Assembly: GCF_000478985.1 (NCBI RefSeq)
Contig: NZ_AWXB01000057.1
Coordinates: 1-64,000 of the forward strand
Length of the DNA stretch: 64,000 nucleotides
Direction of reading: 5' to 3'
From: Peptoniphilus sp. BV3C26
Lineage (GTDB): Bacteria > Bacillota > Clostridia > Tissierellales > Peptoniphilaceae
How positions within the stretch are numbered: the stretch's first letter is position 1; each line of letters begins with the position of its first letter. Positions 22,652 to 32,280 of the stretch are shown piece by piece. A model generated the notes under the pieces. That model saw nothing but the letters and a program-made list of their open reading frames with translations. It ran no database searches and was not told the origin of the DNA. The position numbers were made by a program, and so were the translations under genes.

Positions 22652-23383
22652 ATGAAAAGTTTATTATTAAAAGAAATTTACAATAGAATTTACTTAAAAC
22701 CCTATGATTTCAGATATGCAAAAGTGGGAGATAAGGTCAAAAATTATATAGAAGAAAATTTAAAAAAGGATAATGTTGAACCAAAGGAGATTTATTCCTC
22801 TTATCAATGTCATTCCACTAATATAAGTATCGTTGAAAGGGATAAGGCTGAGAATTTTATATATGGAAAAATTTTTCTTAACAGTGATGGAATGATTACA
22901 AGTTCAAAAAATGTTGGTCTTTTTATAAAATTTGCAGACTGCACTCCCCTTGTCCTTTACGAAAGAGAAAATCATATCTTGGGTATTGTCCACTCCGGTT
23001 GGAGGGGCACTTCAAAAAAAATTGGAGAAAGCTTAATTGAAAAAATCTTAGAATTAGGTGGAAAAAGAGAAAATATCCTTGCCTATATAGGTCCTTCAAT
23101 AGATTCAAAAAATTATGAAGTTGGTAAGGACGTCTATGATGCCTTTGATTCTTTTAATACTTATAAAAATTTTAAAAAGTCAGATATTTTTATTTCAAAG
23201 GACAATAAAAATGAAAAGTTTTTACTTAACATGAAAAAGGCAAATAAGATAATTTTAGAAAATAATGGAATAAAAAATATTGAAGTATCCAAAGAAATTA
23301 CCTTTGACAATATTAATTTACACTCTGCCCGAAGAGATGGGAAAAATTATGGACTTAATGGGATGATGGTGATGATGAGATAA
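22652..23383 (+). CDS. pgeF: Peptidoglycan editing factor / laccase-domain protein (YfiH family)
   Basis: 243 residues. The metal-site residues of the family are visible: His in CHSTNI, Cys in FADCTPLV and His in VHSGWRGT. Members act as purine nucleoside phosphorylase-like enzymes and, in E. coli, remove mis-incorporated amino acids from wall precursors. GAGGTGAT precedes the ATG. Single-gene unit ended by the terminator at 23416. Confidence 0.93.
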   Translation: MKSLLLKEIYNRIYLKPYDFRYAKVGDKVKNYIEENLKKDNVEPKEIYSSYQCHSTNISIVERDKAENFIYGKIFLNSDGMITSSKNVGLFIKFADCTPLVLYERENHILGIVHSGWRGTSKKIGESLIEKILELGGKRENILAYIGPSIDSKNYEVGKDVYDAFDSFNTYKNFKKSDIFISKDNKNEKFLLNMKKANKIILENNGIKNIEVSKEITFDNINLHSARRDGKNYGLNGMMVMMR

Positions 23384-23415
23384 AAAAACCTCAAAAAAAT
23401 TATAAACTTGTACAA

Positions 23416-23454
23416 AAAAAATGTAGTACTTTATTTTGTAAGTCTACATTTTTT
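23416..23454. terminator. Bidirectional terminator between pgeF and htrA
   Basis: Arms AAAAAATGTAG and CTACATTTTTT around a 17-base loop that holds a further short pairing; serves the convergent pgeF and htrA. Confidence 0.75.
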
Positions 23455-23458
23455 TATT

Positions 23459-24763
23459 TTACCTTCCGAAAAATTCTTTGAAAAATTCATACAACCTTTG
23501 TCTTTCTCTATCATCCATTTGGGAATCACCTTGGTTGTTAGGATTTTTTTCTACATTTTCTTCAGTCTTTGACACTTTATAATCTGTAAAAGTTATTTCA
23601 AGGGTCATTTCTTTTTTGTCCCTTAAAATATCAAGTTTAACCTTATCTCCCGGTTTATATTTGTAAAGATCCGCCCTTAAAGTGTTGACGCTGTCCAAAT
23701 CTTTTCCGTCCATTCTTAATAAGACATCACCTTTTTCAAGTCCTGCCAGCTTTGCAGGAGAATTGTCCAAAACATCTCCAACATAAAGACCCTTATGGGA
23801 TTTTATATTCGTTCCAAGCATTCTGTTTGCATCTTCAACTGGAACTGATGATGCTCCTAGGGCAACTGCCTTATAATCTCCTGTCTTAATTACACTTTCT
23901 ATAATAGGTTTTATAGAATTTATAGGAATTGCAAAGCCCATTCCCTCAGCGGAAGAAACTTTTACTGTATTAATTCCTATTACCTGTCCTCTGTCATTTA
24001 TAAGGGGTCCTCCAGAATTTCCACCATTAATAGAAGCATCCGTTTGAATTAAACCTACCATAAAGCCTCCACCATCAACTTGACCTATATATCTGTTAAG
24101 GCCTGAAATTATTCCCTTACTCATAGATCTTTGAAAGGCCATGTCAAGAGGATTTCCTATGGCAATTGCAGTTTGTCCAACTTTTAAAGTATCAGAATCT
24201 CCAAAACTTGCCCCTTCCAATTTTTTATCGCTTTTAATTTTTACAAGGGCTATATCTATAAAACTGTCTGACCATACAACTTTTCCTTCGGTGCTGGTAC
24301 CGTCATTTAAAAATACATTTACTTTTTTGGCAGCCTTTCCTCCCAAAGAAACCACGTGAGAATTTGTCAAAATATATCCATCCTCTGAATAAATTACTCC
24401 CGAACCTGTTCCCCTCACTGCTTGTGTTCCAAAAGGAGTCATTTGATAACCCTCAGTTGTAATACCTACAACTGAAGGGACTACTTTTTCAAAAACATAA
24501 GTGGCAGAATTTTCCCCTGAGCTTGTTTGTATATTTACATTTTGACTTTGAAAGTCCCTTTCTTTATTCGCCTCTGTGGAAACAGCCATTTGAAATCTTT
24601 CTCCTAAAAGTCCATAAGTAATGGCGCTTCCTAAAAGACCTCCTATAAGAGAAAAGATAAGGGCTAAAAATAAAATCCCCTTTCCTCCTCTTTTTTTATT
24701 TTTTCTTCTGTCGAAATTTTCATTTTCGTAATAATTTTTTATTTCTTCATTTCTTTCATCCAT
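23459..24763 (-). CDS. htrA: HtrA/DegP-like serine protease with PDZ domain
   Basis: 434 residues. Cytoplasmic charged N-terminus, one membrane helix (GILFLALIFSLIGGLLGSAITYGL), trypsin-like domain with the triad His (LTNSHVV), Asp (FIDIALVKI) and Ser (GNSGGPL), then one PDZ domain (about 315-400). A surface protease for misfolded exported proteins. GAGGAGGT precedes the ATG. No CssRS-type regulator is adjacent. Confidence 0.96.
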   Translation of the reverse strand: MDERNEEIKNYYENENFDRRKNKKRGGKGILFLALIFSLIGGLLGSAITYGLLGERFQMAVSTEANKERDFQSQNVNIQTSSGENSATYVFEKVVPSVVGITTEGYQMTPFGTQAVRGTGSGVIYSEDGYILTNSHVVSLGGKAAKKVNVFLNDGTSTEGKVVWSDSFIDIALVKIKSDKKLEGASFGDSDTLKVGQTAIAIGNPLDMAFQRSMSKGIISGLNRYIGQVDGGGFMVGLIQTDASINGGNSGGPLINDRGQVIGINTVKVSSAEGMGFAIPINSIKPIIESVIKTGDYKAVALGASSVPVEDANRMLGTNIKSHKGLYVGDVLDNSPAKLAGLEKGDVLLRMDGKDLDSVNTLRADLYKYKPGDKVKLDILRDKKEMTLEITFTDYKVSKTEENVEKNPNNQGDSQMDDRERQRLYEFFKEFFGR

Positions 24764-24850
24764 TTTTCTACCTCCTCTTTAACTATACCCATTTTAGCCT
24801 ATCTAAATGAATGCAAAATGAATTAGCTTTATTTATAAATTTTACTCGTT

Positions 24851-24856
24851 TATAAT
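24851..24856 (+). promoter_or_regulatory. -10 box of the MBOAT operon
   Basis: Perfect TATAAT 24 bases before the MBOAT ATG; no good -35 at the right distance. The ribosome site GGAG follows. Confidence 0.45.
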
Positions 24857-24874
24857 AATAGTGGAGTTGATTTA

Positions 24875-26311
24875 ATGCTTTTTAATTCTGTAAACTACTT
24901 AATATTTTTTCCCATAATAGTAATTATTTATTTTTCCCTGAATGATAAATTCAAAAAAATATTTTTATTGGGAGCAAGCTTTTTTTTCTATTCATCATGG
25001 AATTTTAAATATTCCCTTTTAATGATTTTAAGTATTGTCGTAACTTTTTTTACGGGAATCTATATAGAAAAAGCTAAAAGTCAAAAAGAAAAAAAGTTCT
25101 TTATTTTTTTATGCTTTTTTATAAATTTAGGCATACTTTTTTTATTTAAATATTTTTCCTTTAGCTTAGGATTTTTAAATAGACTTCTAGGACTTTTAAA
25201 TTTACACTTAAACTTTAAGGGTCTTAACTTTCTTTTACCTGTTGGCATATCTTTTTATACCTTCCAAGCTCTGGGCTACACAATTGATGTATATAGAAAA
25301 GAAATAGGGGCAGAAAAAAATTTCATTAATTATGCTCTTTTTGTTTCATTTTTTCCTCAACTTGTTGCAGGCCCCATAGAGAGGTCAAAAAATCTCCTGC
25401 CTCAAATTAAAACCCTTGGCAAGAGAAAATATGAAAATCTTTCAAAAGGCTTTTTATATATTTTGTGGGGAATATTTTTAAAACTGGTAATTGCAGATAG
25501 AGCTGCAATTTTTGTAAATCAAGTTTATGCAGACTATAAATATCTTTCATGGCTCTTCTTATTTATAGGAGCTGTCCTTTTTAGTTTTCAAATTTATTGC
25601 GACTTTTACTCTTATTCCATAATAGCAAAGGGATCGGCAAAGATATTGGGTTACGATTTAATGGATAATTTTAAAGAACCCTACCTTTCAAAATCTATAG
25701 GAGAATTTTGGAAAAGATGGCATATTTCCCTTTCAACTTGGTTTAAAGATTATCTCTATATACCTCTTGGCGGAAATAGGGTAAATAAATTCAGAACTTA
25801 TATAAATGTCCTTATAGTTTTTTTAACAAGCGGCCTTTGGCATGGAGCCAACTATACATTTATAATCTGGGGTCTTATCCATGGAATTTTTAACATTCTC
25901 GAAAATATTACAAAAAAATATTTTGTAATATTCAAAAATAATTTACTCTATATAAGTTTAAGAAGGATGATGACCTTTTTAGTTGCAACCTTTGCCTTTA
26001 TATTTTTTAGAGCCAACCATTTAACCATGGCAACTACCTATATTTCAAAGATATTTTTTCTTGAAGGAGATCCCCTTAAAGACAAAATAAACTTTTCCTT
26101 AGGCAATGTTTATGTATTGACATTTGCAATCTTTGTTTTATTCTTAGTTGATATAATAAAGTACAGAGGAATAAATATAAGCGAGAAAATAGAAAGTAAA
26201 AACTTTTTATTTAGAATAGTCATCTATATACTTTTAATTGTCTTTTCTCTTATTTTCGGAGTTTACGGTCCTGGTTACAGTGAAAGTCAATTTATTTATT
26301 TTCAATTTTAG
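24875..26311 (+). CDS. MBOAT family O-acyltransferase (AlgI/DltB-like)
   Basis: 478 residues, about 11 membrane helices. Moves an acyl group across the membrane for attachment to an extracellular polymer. The catalytic histidine is in SGLWHGANYTFIIWGLIHG, and the family motifs FFPQLVAGPIERSKNLLPQI and IGEFWKRWHISLSTWFKDYLYIPLGGNR are complete. The closest functional type is AlgI/PatA. The next gene is an extracytoplasmic SGNH-like partner, 13 bases downstream. Confidence 0.94.
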   Translation: MLFNSVNYLIFFPIIVIIYFSLNDKFKKIFLLGASFFFYSSWNFKYSLLMILSIVVTFFTGIYIEKAKSQKEKKFFIFLCFFINLGILFLFKYFSFSLGFLNRLLGLLNLHLNFKGLNFLLPVGISFYTFQALGYTIDVYRKEIGAEKNFINYALFVSFFPQLVAGPIERSKNLLPQIKTLGKRKYENLSKGFLYILWGIFLKLVIADRAAIFVNQVYADYKYLSWLFLFIGAVLFSFQIYCDFYSYSIIAKGSAKILGYDLMDNFKEPYLSKSIGEFWKRWHISLSTWFKDYLYIPLGGNRVNKFRTYINVLIVFLTSGLWHGANYTFIIWGLIHGIFNILENITKKYFVIFKNNLLYISLRRMMTFLVATFAFIFFRANHLTMATTYISKIFFLEGDPLKDKINFSLGNVYVLTFAIFVLFLVDIIKYRGINISEKIESKNFLFRIVIYILLIVFSLIFGVYGPGYSESQFIYFQF

Positions 26312-26324
26312 ATGTGATTTAATT

Positions 26325-27269
26325 ATGAAAAATTTAAAAAGAATATTAAAAATAGGAATCTTTATTTTGATTCTCTCAACAATAATAAGTCAACTGAATA
26401 CAATTTTTATTAGAAAATCCTTAGAAAAACCTTGGGATATGGGCAATAAAATAGCCGGATATTTTAATGAAAAAGAAAAATATGACCTCATGTTTTTCGG
26501 CACAAGTCATGCCTATTGCAGTTTTTATCCGGAAATACTTAAAAAACATGGAATAAATTCTTATGTTTTAGCAAGTCAAAAGCAACCTATCCAAGCAAGC
26601 TACTACTATATAAAAAAAGCCCTGAAAATATCAGAGCCTAAAAAAATTTATTTTGACATTTGTGATTTAATTACAAAAAACCAATTGGATGATGGAACGA
26701 TTCACTCCTATACGGACTACTTTCCCCTAAGCTTTGATAAACTTGCAATGATAAAAAATTCCCTTCCAAAAGATAAGTGGGCAGAAAATATTTTTCCCCT
26801 TTTTAAATATCACTCCCGTTGGGAGGAAATAGCTGAAGAGGATTTGAAGTTTAAATGGAAAGACTTCCACGATGACTTAAAGGGCTATGTAATGCTTCAA
26901 GGTCAAAGTAAAAATTTTATGAAAAATCCTAAAGTAAGCCTTGATAATATGAAAATTATAGAAGCCGCAAAAGATAAGACCTTTAAAGAAGAAAACTATA
27001 TTTGGGCAAAAAAAATATACGACCTTTGTAAAAAAAATAAGCTAGCCCTATATTTTATAAAAACACCCCTATTTAATTTTGAGCCTTATAAAGAAAATAT
27101 AGATGCTGCTTTTTCTTACATTAAGGATTTTGGCGGAAATGTTATAGATCTATCAAAGGATAAAGAAAAAATCGGATTAACAAAGGAAGATTTTTACGAT
27201 CCCTCCCACTTAAATAGGGATGGAGCAGAAAAATTTACACAGCACTTTTATGAAAATTATTTAAAATAA
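26325..27269 (+). CDS. Membrane-anchored SGNH-like protein, partner of the MBOAT
   Basis: 314 residues from the ATG at 26325. One N-terminal signal anchor (LKIGIFILILSTIIS), then an extracellular domain with FFGTSHAYCS as the nucleophile-type block and DPSHLNRDGAEKF as the Asp-x-x-His block. This is the AlgJ/PatB/DUF1574-like architecture. It probably receives the acyl group from the MBOAT and places it on a wall or surface polysaccharide. Target unknown. Confidence 0.75.
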   Translation: MKNLKRILKIGIFILILSTIISQLNTIFIRKSLEKPWDMGNKIAGYFNEKEKYDLMFFGTSHAYCSFYPEILKKHGINSYVLASQKQPIQASYYYIKKALKISEPKKIYFDICDLITKNQLDDGTIHSYTDYFPLSFDKLAMIKNSLPKDKWAENIFPLFKYHSRWEEIAEEDLKFKWKDFHDDLKGYVMLQGQSKNFMKNPKVSLDNMKIIEAAKDKTFKEENYIWAKKIYDLCKKNKLALYFIKTPLFNFEPYKENIDAAFSYIKDFGGNVIDLSKDKEKIGLTKEDFYDPSHLNRDGAEKFTQHFYENYLK

Positions 27270-27299
27270 AAGATTAGGTAAACTATAATCTTTTATTTT
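27263..27299. terminator. Bidirectional terminator after the MBOAT pair
   Basis: Perfect 14-base arms AAAATAAAAGATTA and TAATCTTTTATTTT with a 9-base loop. It covers both the SGNH gene stop and the stop of the convergent TIGR03915 gene. Confidence 0.8.
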
Positions 27300-28011
27300 T
27301 TTCCGGCAAATATTTCCAATATTTTTTGGGCATATTAGAAATCATAAGTCCTATATTTTTTCTCTCCTCAATGGCAACAGAATCATAAAAATTAACCCAA
27401 GCGGACCTGAAAAACTTTTCATTTTCACTATCTATAGGACTTAAAGACTCAACATCTAAAATTTTAAGCCTGCCCCTTTGACAAAAAGCGGCTTTTTTTC
27501 TTTTATCATCACAAATAATAAAATCTTCCTTAGGCATTCTTTTTAAAAAATGCCTTGCCAAAAAAATTAAAATATCATTTTGAGGAGAAAACTCAGCCAA
27601 TAAAAAATTATCCTGAATCTCCCTAAATCTTAAAAGCCCCTTATAAGAATGAAGTTCCCGGGAAAAATTCTTTAAAATTCCTCTGTAAGCCACTGCGTAC
27701 TCATGAGCAGAACTTAAAAAATTAATACCATATCTGTAAATATTCTTTATACAAACCCCTATAATATATTCCTTTTTTATATGGTCCGACAAAAAAATCT
27801 TAAAAAAATCCCCCAAAATATCCTTAGAAAAATTTTTTATCAAGCTATTTTTAACCCTATTTGCCTTTTCTAAATCCCTCTTTACATATAGGCTATCAAA
27901 AAAACCCACTTGATCATTTTCCTTTTCTATCTCTATATCTTCAATAAACTTATAAGAATCAAATATTAAAGTTAAAAGACCATCAAAAGTCCCATCATAA
28001 ATATATTTCAT
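27283..28011 (-). CDS. TIGR03915-family putative DNA metabolism protein (DUF4130)
   Basis: 242 residues. Opening YIYDGTFDGLLTLIFDSY, the middle DFIICDDKRKKAAF and the end MPKKYWKYLPE are diagnostic of TIGR03915/DUF4130. The molecular function is unproven; it is nearly always beside the radical-SAM protein TIGR03916, as here (one-base gap), suggesting they work together on DNA. Confidence 0.9.
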   Translation of the reverse strand: MKYIYDGTFDGLLTLIFDSYKFIEDIEIEKENDQVGFFDSLYVKRDLEKANRVKNSLIKNFSKDILGDFFKIFLSDHIKKEYIIGVCIKNIYRYGINFLSSAHEYAVAYRGILKNFSRELHSYKGLLRFREIQDNFLLAEFSPQNDILIFLARHFLKRMPKEDFIICDDKRKKAAFCQRGRLKILDVESLSPIDSENEKFFRSAWVNFYDSVAIEERKNIGLMISNMPKKYWKYLPEKNKRL

Positions 28012-28012
28012 A

Positions 28013-29242
28013 TCACCACATCTTCAACTGCTCACAGGCATAAGGATCTTTAGCTGACATAATATCCTTTAAAGCCTCCTTTGTAGAAACATTTATTCCC
28101 CTGTAAACTCCCCTTACAGTTATAAAATTTTTGCAATTCTTAGTTGAAATTTTTAAGCTTTTTAAATCATCATAATTTAAAGCCGCAAACCTTCTGGCAT
28201 TTATTATCCTAAGAGCATAGGTCCTTCCAATGCCTGGAACACGCATAAGCTCTTCAAAACTTGCCCTATTAATCTCAAGAGGAAACTTTTCAATATTTTC
28301 TATAGCCCAATTCATTTTAGGATCCAACCTTAAATCAAAATAAGGATTTTTTTTATTTAAAATTTCATCAGCCTTAAAACCGTAAAACCTTAAAAGCCAA
28401 TCCGCCTGATAAATTCTATGCTCCCTTAACATGGAAGTCTCAGAAATTCCCTCTGTAAAACTTGACTTAACAACAGGAATGTAGCGAGAATAATAAACCC
28501 TCTTCATATTAAAATTTTTGTAAAGACTCTGAGCTTGATTAATAATAGTCAAATCATCCTCACGACTTGCCCCCACAATCATTTGGGTAGTTTGACCAGC
28601 AGGCAGAAACTTAGGAGCCTTTCTAAAAATCTTTCTTTCCTCAACATTTTCAATCAAAGTATCTTTTATATTTCCCATAGGCTTAAAAATCTGGCCGTAA
28701 GACTTTTGAGGAGCCAAAAGACTCAAAGACCTCTCCGTAGGAAGTTCAATATTAATACTCATCCTGTCCACCAAATTTCCAAGTTTATGAATAAGATCAT
28801 GAGAAGCCCCAGGAATAGCCTTCATGTGAATATAGCCATTGAAATTGTACTTGTTCCTTAAAAGCTCAGCAACCTCAATAAGACTTTCCATGGTTTTATC
28901 AGGACTCTTAAAAATCCCAGAAGATAAAAAAAGGCCCTCAATATAATTTCTTTTATAAAAATTTATAGTTAAATCAGCCACTTCCCTTGGAGTAAACTCC
29001 GCCCTAATAACATCATTGTCCCTTCTATTTATGCAATAATTGCAGTTGTAAATGCACTTATTGGTCAAAAGAATCTTTAAAAGAGAAATGCACCTGCCGT
29101 CCTCGCTCCAAGAATGGCATATACCAGAAAAACTTGCATCCCCCAAACCATTTTTATTTTTTCTATTAGACCCGCTGGAAGAACAACTCACATCATACTT
29201 AGCAGCATCAGTTAAAATTTTAATTTTTTCTTGAATATCCAT
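28013..29242 (-). CDS. Putative DNA modification/repair radical SAM protein (TIGR03916)
   Basis: 409 residues. The [4Fe-4S] motif is CIYNCNYC (Cys-x3-Cys-x2-Cys), inside the family block LLKILLTNKCIYNCNYC. The C-terminus has a helix-hairpin-helix (FEELMRVPGIGRTYALRIINARR) for DNA contact. Substrate and reaction are not established. First gene of the two-gene unit. Confidence 0.9.
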   Translation of the reverse strand: MDIQEKIKILTDAAKYDVSCSSSGSNRKNKNGLGDASFSGICHSWSEDGRCISLLKILLTNKCIYNCNYCINRRDNDVIRAEFTPREVADLTINFYKRNYIEGLFLSSGIFKSPDKTMESLIEVAELLRNKYNFNGYIHMKAIPGASHDLIHKLGNLVDRMSINIELPTERSLSLLAPQKSYGQIFKPMGNIKDTLIENVEERKIFRKAPKFLPAGQTTQMIVGASREDDLTIINQAQSLYKNFNMKRVYYSRYIPVVKSSFTEGISETSMLREHRIYQADWLLRFYGFKADEILNKKNPYFDLRLDPKMNWAIENIEKFPLEINRASFEELMRVPGIGRTYALRIINARRFAALNYDDLKSLKISTKNCKNFITVRGVYRGINVSTKEALKDIMSAKDPYACEQLKMW

Positions 29243-29324
29243 TTAACCACCTGAAAAAATTATACCACCATACAATATTTTTGTAAACGTATGTTCTTTT
29301 AAATCTTGATAAGTTTTAACATAT

Positions 29325-29357
29325 AAAAAACCTACATACCATTGATGTAGGTTTTTT
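29325..29357 (-). terminator. Terminator after the UPF0210 gene
   Basis: Perfect 13-base arms AAAAAACCTACAT and ATGTAGGTTTTTT, 7-base loop. A U run forms in either direction. Confidence 0.85.
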
Positions 29358-29371
29358 TCTATTTATTTTTT

Positions 29372-30727
29372 TTAATTTTTAAAGGAATGGATTGGGGCGG
29401 GGATTCTTCCTCCTCTGTTAGCAAATTCACTGCTATCTCCTTTTCCCATGTCCATTATTGGTGCATAGCCTAAGAGGCCTCCGAATTCTGCGTATTGTCC
29501 TGCTTTTTTTCCTATTACTGGTATTACTCTTACGGCTGTTGTTTTATTATTTATTACTCCTATGGCTGCTTCGTCTGCTATTATTGCTGATATTGTTGAT
29601 GGGCTGGTATCGCCTGGGATTGCTATCATATCTAAGCCTACAGAACATACTGCTGTCATGGCTTCTAATTTGTCAATGGATAGGGATCCTGTTTTCACTC
29701 CGTTTATCATGCCTTCGTCTTCTGATACTGGTATGAAGGCTCCGCTTAATCCACCTACGTTGGTGCTTGCCATGATGCCTCCTTTTTTTACCGCGTCATT
29801 TAAGAGGGCGAGTGCTGCCGTGGTGCCATGGTAGCCTACGTTTTTTATTCCCATTTCTTCTAATATTCTTGCTACTGAGTCCCCTATTTCTGCTGTGGGT
29901 GCCAGGGATAGGTCTATTATTCCAAATGGAAGGTCTAATTCTTTTGAAACTTCTCTTCCGACTAATTCTCCCATTCTGGTGATTTTAAAGGCTGTTTTTT
30001 GTATTGTTTCGGCTAAGGTTTCAAAAGGCTTGCCTTTTACTTTTTCAAGGGCTGCTTTTACAACTCCTGGTCCGCTTACTCCTACGCTTATTACACAGTC
30101 TTCCATGCCTATTCCGTGAAAGGCTCCTGCCATGAAGGGGTTGTCTTCTACTGCGTTGGCAAATACTACAAGTTTTGCGCAACCTATGGAGTCTTTATCT
30201 TTTGTAAGTTCTGCGGTTTTTACTATGGTTTGTCCCAATGTTTTTACTGCGTCCATGTTTATGCCGGCTTTTGATGAGCCTACGTTTATGGATGAACACA
30301 CTATATCTGTTTGGCTCAAGGCTTCTGGTATGGAGTCTATTAAAATTTTATCTCCCTTGTTAAAACCTTTGTGGACTAGGGCTGAAAATCCTCCTATAAA
30401 GTCCACTCCCAGGTCTTTTCCCACTTTGTCTAAGACTTGAGCAAATTTTAAATAGGATTTTTCTTTGGTTGCTCCTCCTAAAAGTGCAATTGGGGTTACG
30501 GAAATTCTATTGTTAATTATTGGTATTGAATAGGTCTTGCTTACAAGATCTGTTGTTTTTATTAAATTTTTTGCTTTTGAATAGATTTTATCGTAAATTT
30601 TTTGGCAGGCTCTGTCCATGTCTTCGTCTATGCAGTCAAGAAGAGATATGCCCATTGTTACTGTCCTTATGTCCAAGTTTTCTTGGTCGAACATTCTTAT
30701 AGTTTCCAGTATTTTTTTTTCGTCCAT
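29372..30727 (-). CDS. UPF0210 / PFL family protein (DUF711)
   Basis: 451 residues from the ATG at 30727, which has AGGTGG just upstream. Glycine-rich protein with family blocks [43 protein letters not shown] and [13 protein letters not shown]. Some family members have been crystallised, but no firm function is known. Paired with the ACT protein upstream, a conserved neighbourhood. Confidence 0.93.
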   Translation of the reverse strand: MDEKKILETIRMFDQENLDIRTVTMGISLLDCIDEDMDRACQKIYDKIYSKAKNLIKTTDLVSKTYSIPIINNRISVTPIALLGGATKEKSYLKFAQVLDKVGKDLGVDFIGGFSALVHKGFNKGDKILIDSIPEALSQTDIVCSSINVGSSKAGINMDAVKTLGQTIVKTAELTKDKDSIGCAKLVVFANAVEDNPFMAGAFHGIGMEDCVISVGVSGPGVVKAALEKVKGKPFETLAETIQKTAFKITRMGELVGREVSKELDLPFGIIDLSLAPTAEIGDSVARILEEMGIKNVGYHGTTAALALLNDAVKKGGIMASTNVGGLSGAFIPVSEDEGMINGVKTGSLSIDKLEAMTAVCSVGLDMIAIPGDTSPSTISAIIADEAAIGVINNKTTAVRVIPVIGKKAGQYAEFGGLLGYAPIMDMGKGDSSEFANRGGRIPAPIHSFKN

Positions 30728-30734
30728 GGTCCAC

Positions 30735-31004
30735 CTATATCTGATACATTGCATCAAAGATGTCTTCTCTTTGAATTCTTATATCCATCTTCAATTCTTT
30801 TGCCATTTGGTTTGTTTTGTCTACAAGTTCTGTAAATTTTTCTCCCAAGTTGCTTATGTCCACTATCATAATCATGGTGAAATATTTGTCCACTATGGTT
30901 TGGTTTATGTCTACTATGTTCAAATTATAGTCTGCTAAAAGTTTTGAAACTTTTGCTACTATTCCCACTTTGTCGTAGCCTATTATTGTTATTACTGCTC
31001 TCAT
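30735..31004 (-). CDS. ACT-domain protein (UPF0237)
   Basis: 89 residues forming a single ACT fold; begins [30 protein letters not shown] as in UPF0237/GcvR-like proteins. Probably senses a small ligand for its UPF0210 partner, whose ATG is 7 bases after its stop. GGAGG precedes its own start. Confidence 0.93.
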   Translation of the reverse strand: MRAVITIIGYDKVGIVAKVSKLLADYNLNIVDINQTIVDKYFTMIMIVDISNLGEKFTELVDKTNQMAKELKMDIRIQREDIFDAMYQI

Positions 31005-31051
31005 TTTTTCCTCCTCTTAAATGTATCTTGCTAAAAAATAATCTTCTATTT

Positions 31052-32185
31052 TTAATCTTTCCAACTCTTCAATGAGTTTTTTCTTATAAGTTTTTTCGTT
31101 TTTATAAAGATATATCCATTTTCCATATCTATCTTGTCTGCAAGTTCTAAGTCTATTTTACACGAACCAGGCACTCTTAAATAGTAAATTCCTTGAAAGT
31201 TTTCATTTTTATTTTCAAGTGCTCCTGTATCCAGTGTATAATTTTCTTGTCCAAGGCTTAAAAGATCTTGCAAAACTGCATTTGCTGTTGGGAACATTCC
31301 TGCTCCCTTTCCTTTAATACTTAATTCTTCAAAATATTTGCCGTATATTTTTACTAAGTTTTTTGCATCTTCCAAATTATAGAAATCATTTTTTTCGTCT
31401 ATTAAACATGGCTCTAAAATGGCAACATAGGAATTTTCCCTAAATTCGCTATAGGCAATATGGCGAATTTTTAAATTTTTTGCTTTTGCTCTTTCTATGT
31501 CCTCTTTTTTTATTTTTTCTATGCCAAAAATTTCTATGTCTTCCTCTTTTACCAGAGATTTACTTAAACTTATTAGTAATACTAGTTTTCTTCCACCGTC
31601 AAATCCCAAAACGTCATCTGATGGATCTTTTTCTGCATAGCCTAAGTCCTGTGCATTTTTTAAACTTTGGGAATAATCTAAGTTTTTTTCCGTCATCCTG
31701 TCTAAGATATAGTTACCTGTTCCGTTTAAAACTCCTTCTATTTTTGTAATTTCATTTATTTTTTTTAAGCTTCTTAATTCTCTTAGTATGGGGATGGCTC
31801 CTCCTACTGCTCCTTCAAATAAAAATGAAACTTTATTTTTTTCTGCCAGGTTTATATATTCTTCTAAGTGTTTTGCTACTAGAGCTTTATTTGTACTTAT
31901 TATATTTTTTCCCATACTTAAGGCTTTTTTTATGTAGGTGTGGCCTTCTTCCATAGCTCCTGTTACTTCTACTATTGTGTCTATTTCTTTGTCGCCTAAA
32001 ATTTCTTCATAGTCATAGGTGAAAACATTTTTTATTTCTTCTTGGGGTTTTTTATTTTCTTTTAAAAGAACTTTTTTTACTATGATTTTTTCTTCTGTGT
32101 TTTCAGAGTTTTCAAATTTTTCTTTTATTATTTTGTAAACTCCTTTTCCCACTGTTCCATAGCCTAATATTGCAATTTTTCTCAT
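31052..32185 (-). CDS. hom: Homoserine dehydrogenase
   Basis: 377 residues. NAD(P) loop GYGTVGKG, substrate region EGVLNGTGNYILDRMTEK, GYAEKDPSDDVLGFDGGRKL and KGKGAGMFPTANAVLQDL. It reduces aspartate semialdehyde to homoserine. Shorter than the 430-residue form with a full ACT domain; the last 60 residues look like a reduced ACT region. No asd, thrB or thrC is adjacent. Lies 47 bases before the ACT/UPF0210 pair on the same strand. Confidence 0.93.
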   Translation of the reverse strand: MRKIAILGYGTVGKGVYKIIKEKFENSENTEEKIIVKKVLLKENKKPQEEIKNVFTYDYEEILGDKEIDTIVEVTGAMEEGHTYIKKALSMGKNIISTNKALVAKHLEEYINLAEKNKVSFLFEGAVGGAIPILRELRSLKKINEITKIEGVLNGTGNYILDRMTEKNLDYSQSLKNAQDLGYAEKDPSDDVLGFDGGRKLVLLISLSKSLVKEEDIEIFGIEKIKKEDIERAKAKNLKIRHIAYSEFRENSYVAILEPCLIDEKNDFYNLEDAKNLVKIYGKYFEELSIKGKGAGMFPTANAVLQDLLSLGQENYTLDTGALENKNENFQGIYYLRVPGSCKIDLELADKIDMENGYIFIKTKKLIRKNSLKSWKD

Positions 32186-32216
32186 ATTTTTTCCTTTTTA
32201 TTTTTACATTTTCTAT

Positions 32217-32225
32217 ATAATATCA
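32217..32225 (-). promoter_or_regulatory. Candidate extended -10 of hom
   Basis: Minus-strand TGATATTAT, a TGn-extended -10 about 32 bases before the ATG. No clear -35. Confidence 0.35.
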
Positions 32226-32249
32226 TAATTTTGATTTTTATTTATAAAA

Positions 32250-32280
32250 AAAGAAGACTTATTTTTTATAAGTCTTCTTT
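32250..32280 (-). terminator. Terminator after engB
   Basis: Perfect 13-base arms AAAGAAGACTTAT and ATAAGTCTTCTTT, 5-base loop, minus-strand T7 run. Overlaps the engB stop and ends the tig to engB cluster. Confidence 0.92.
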
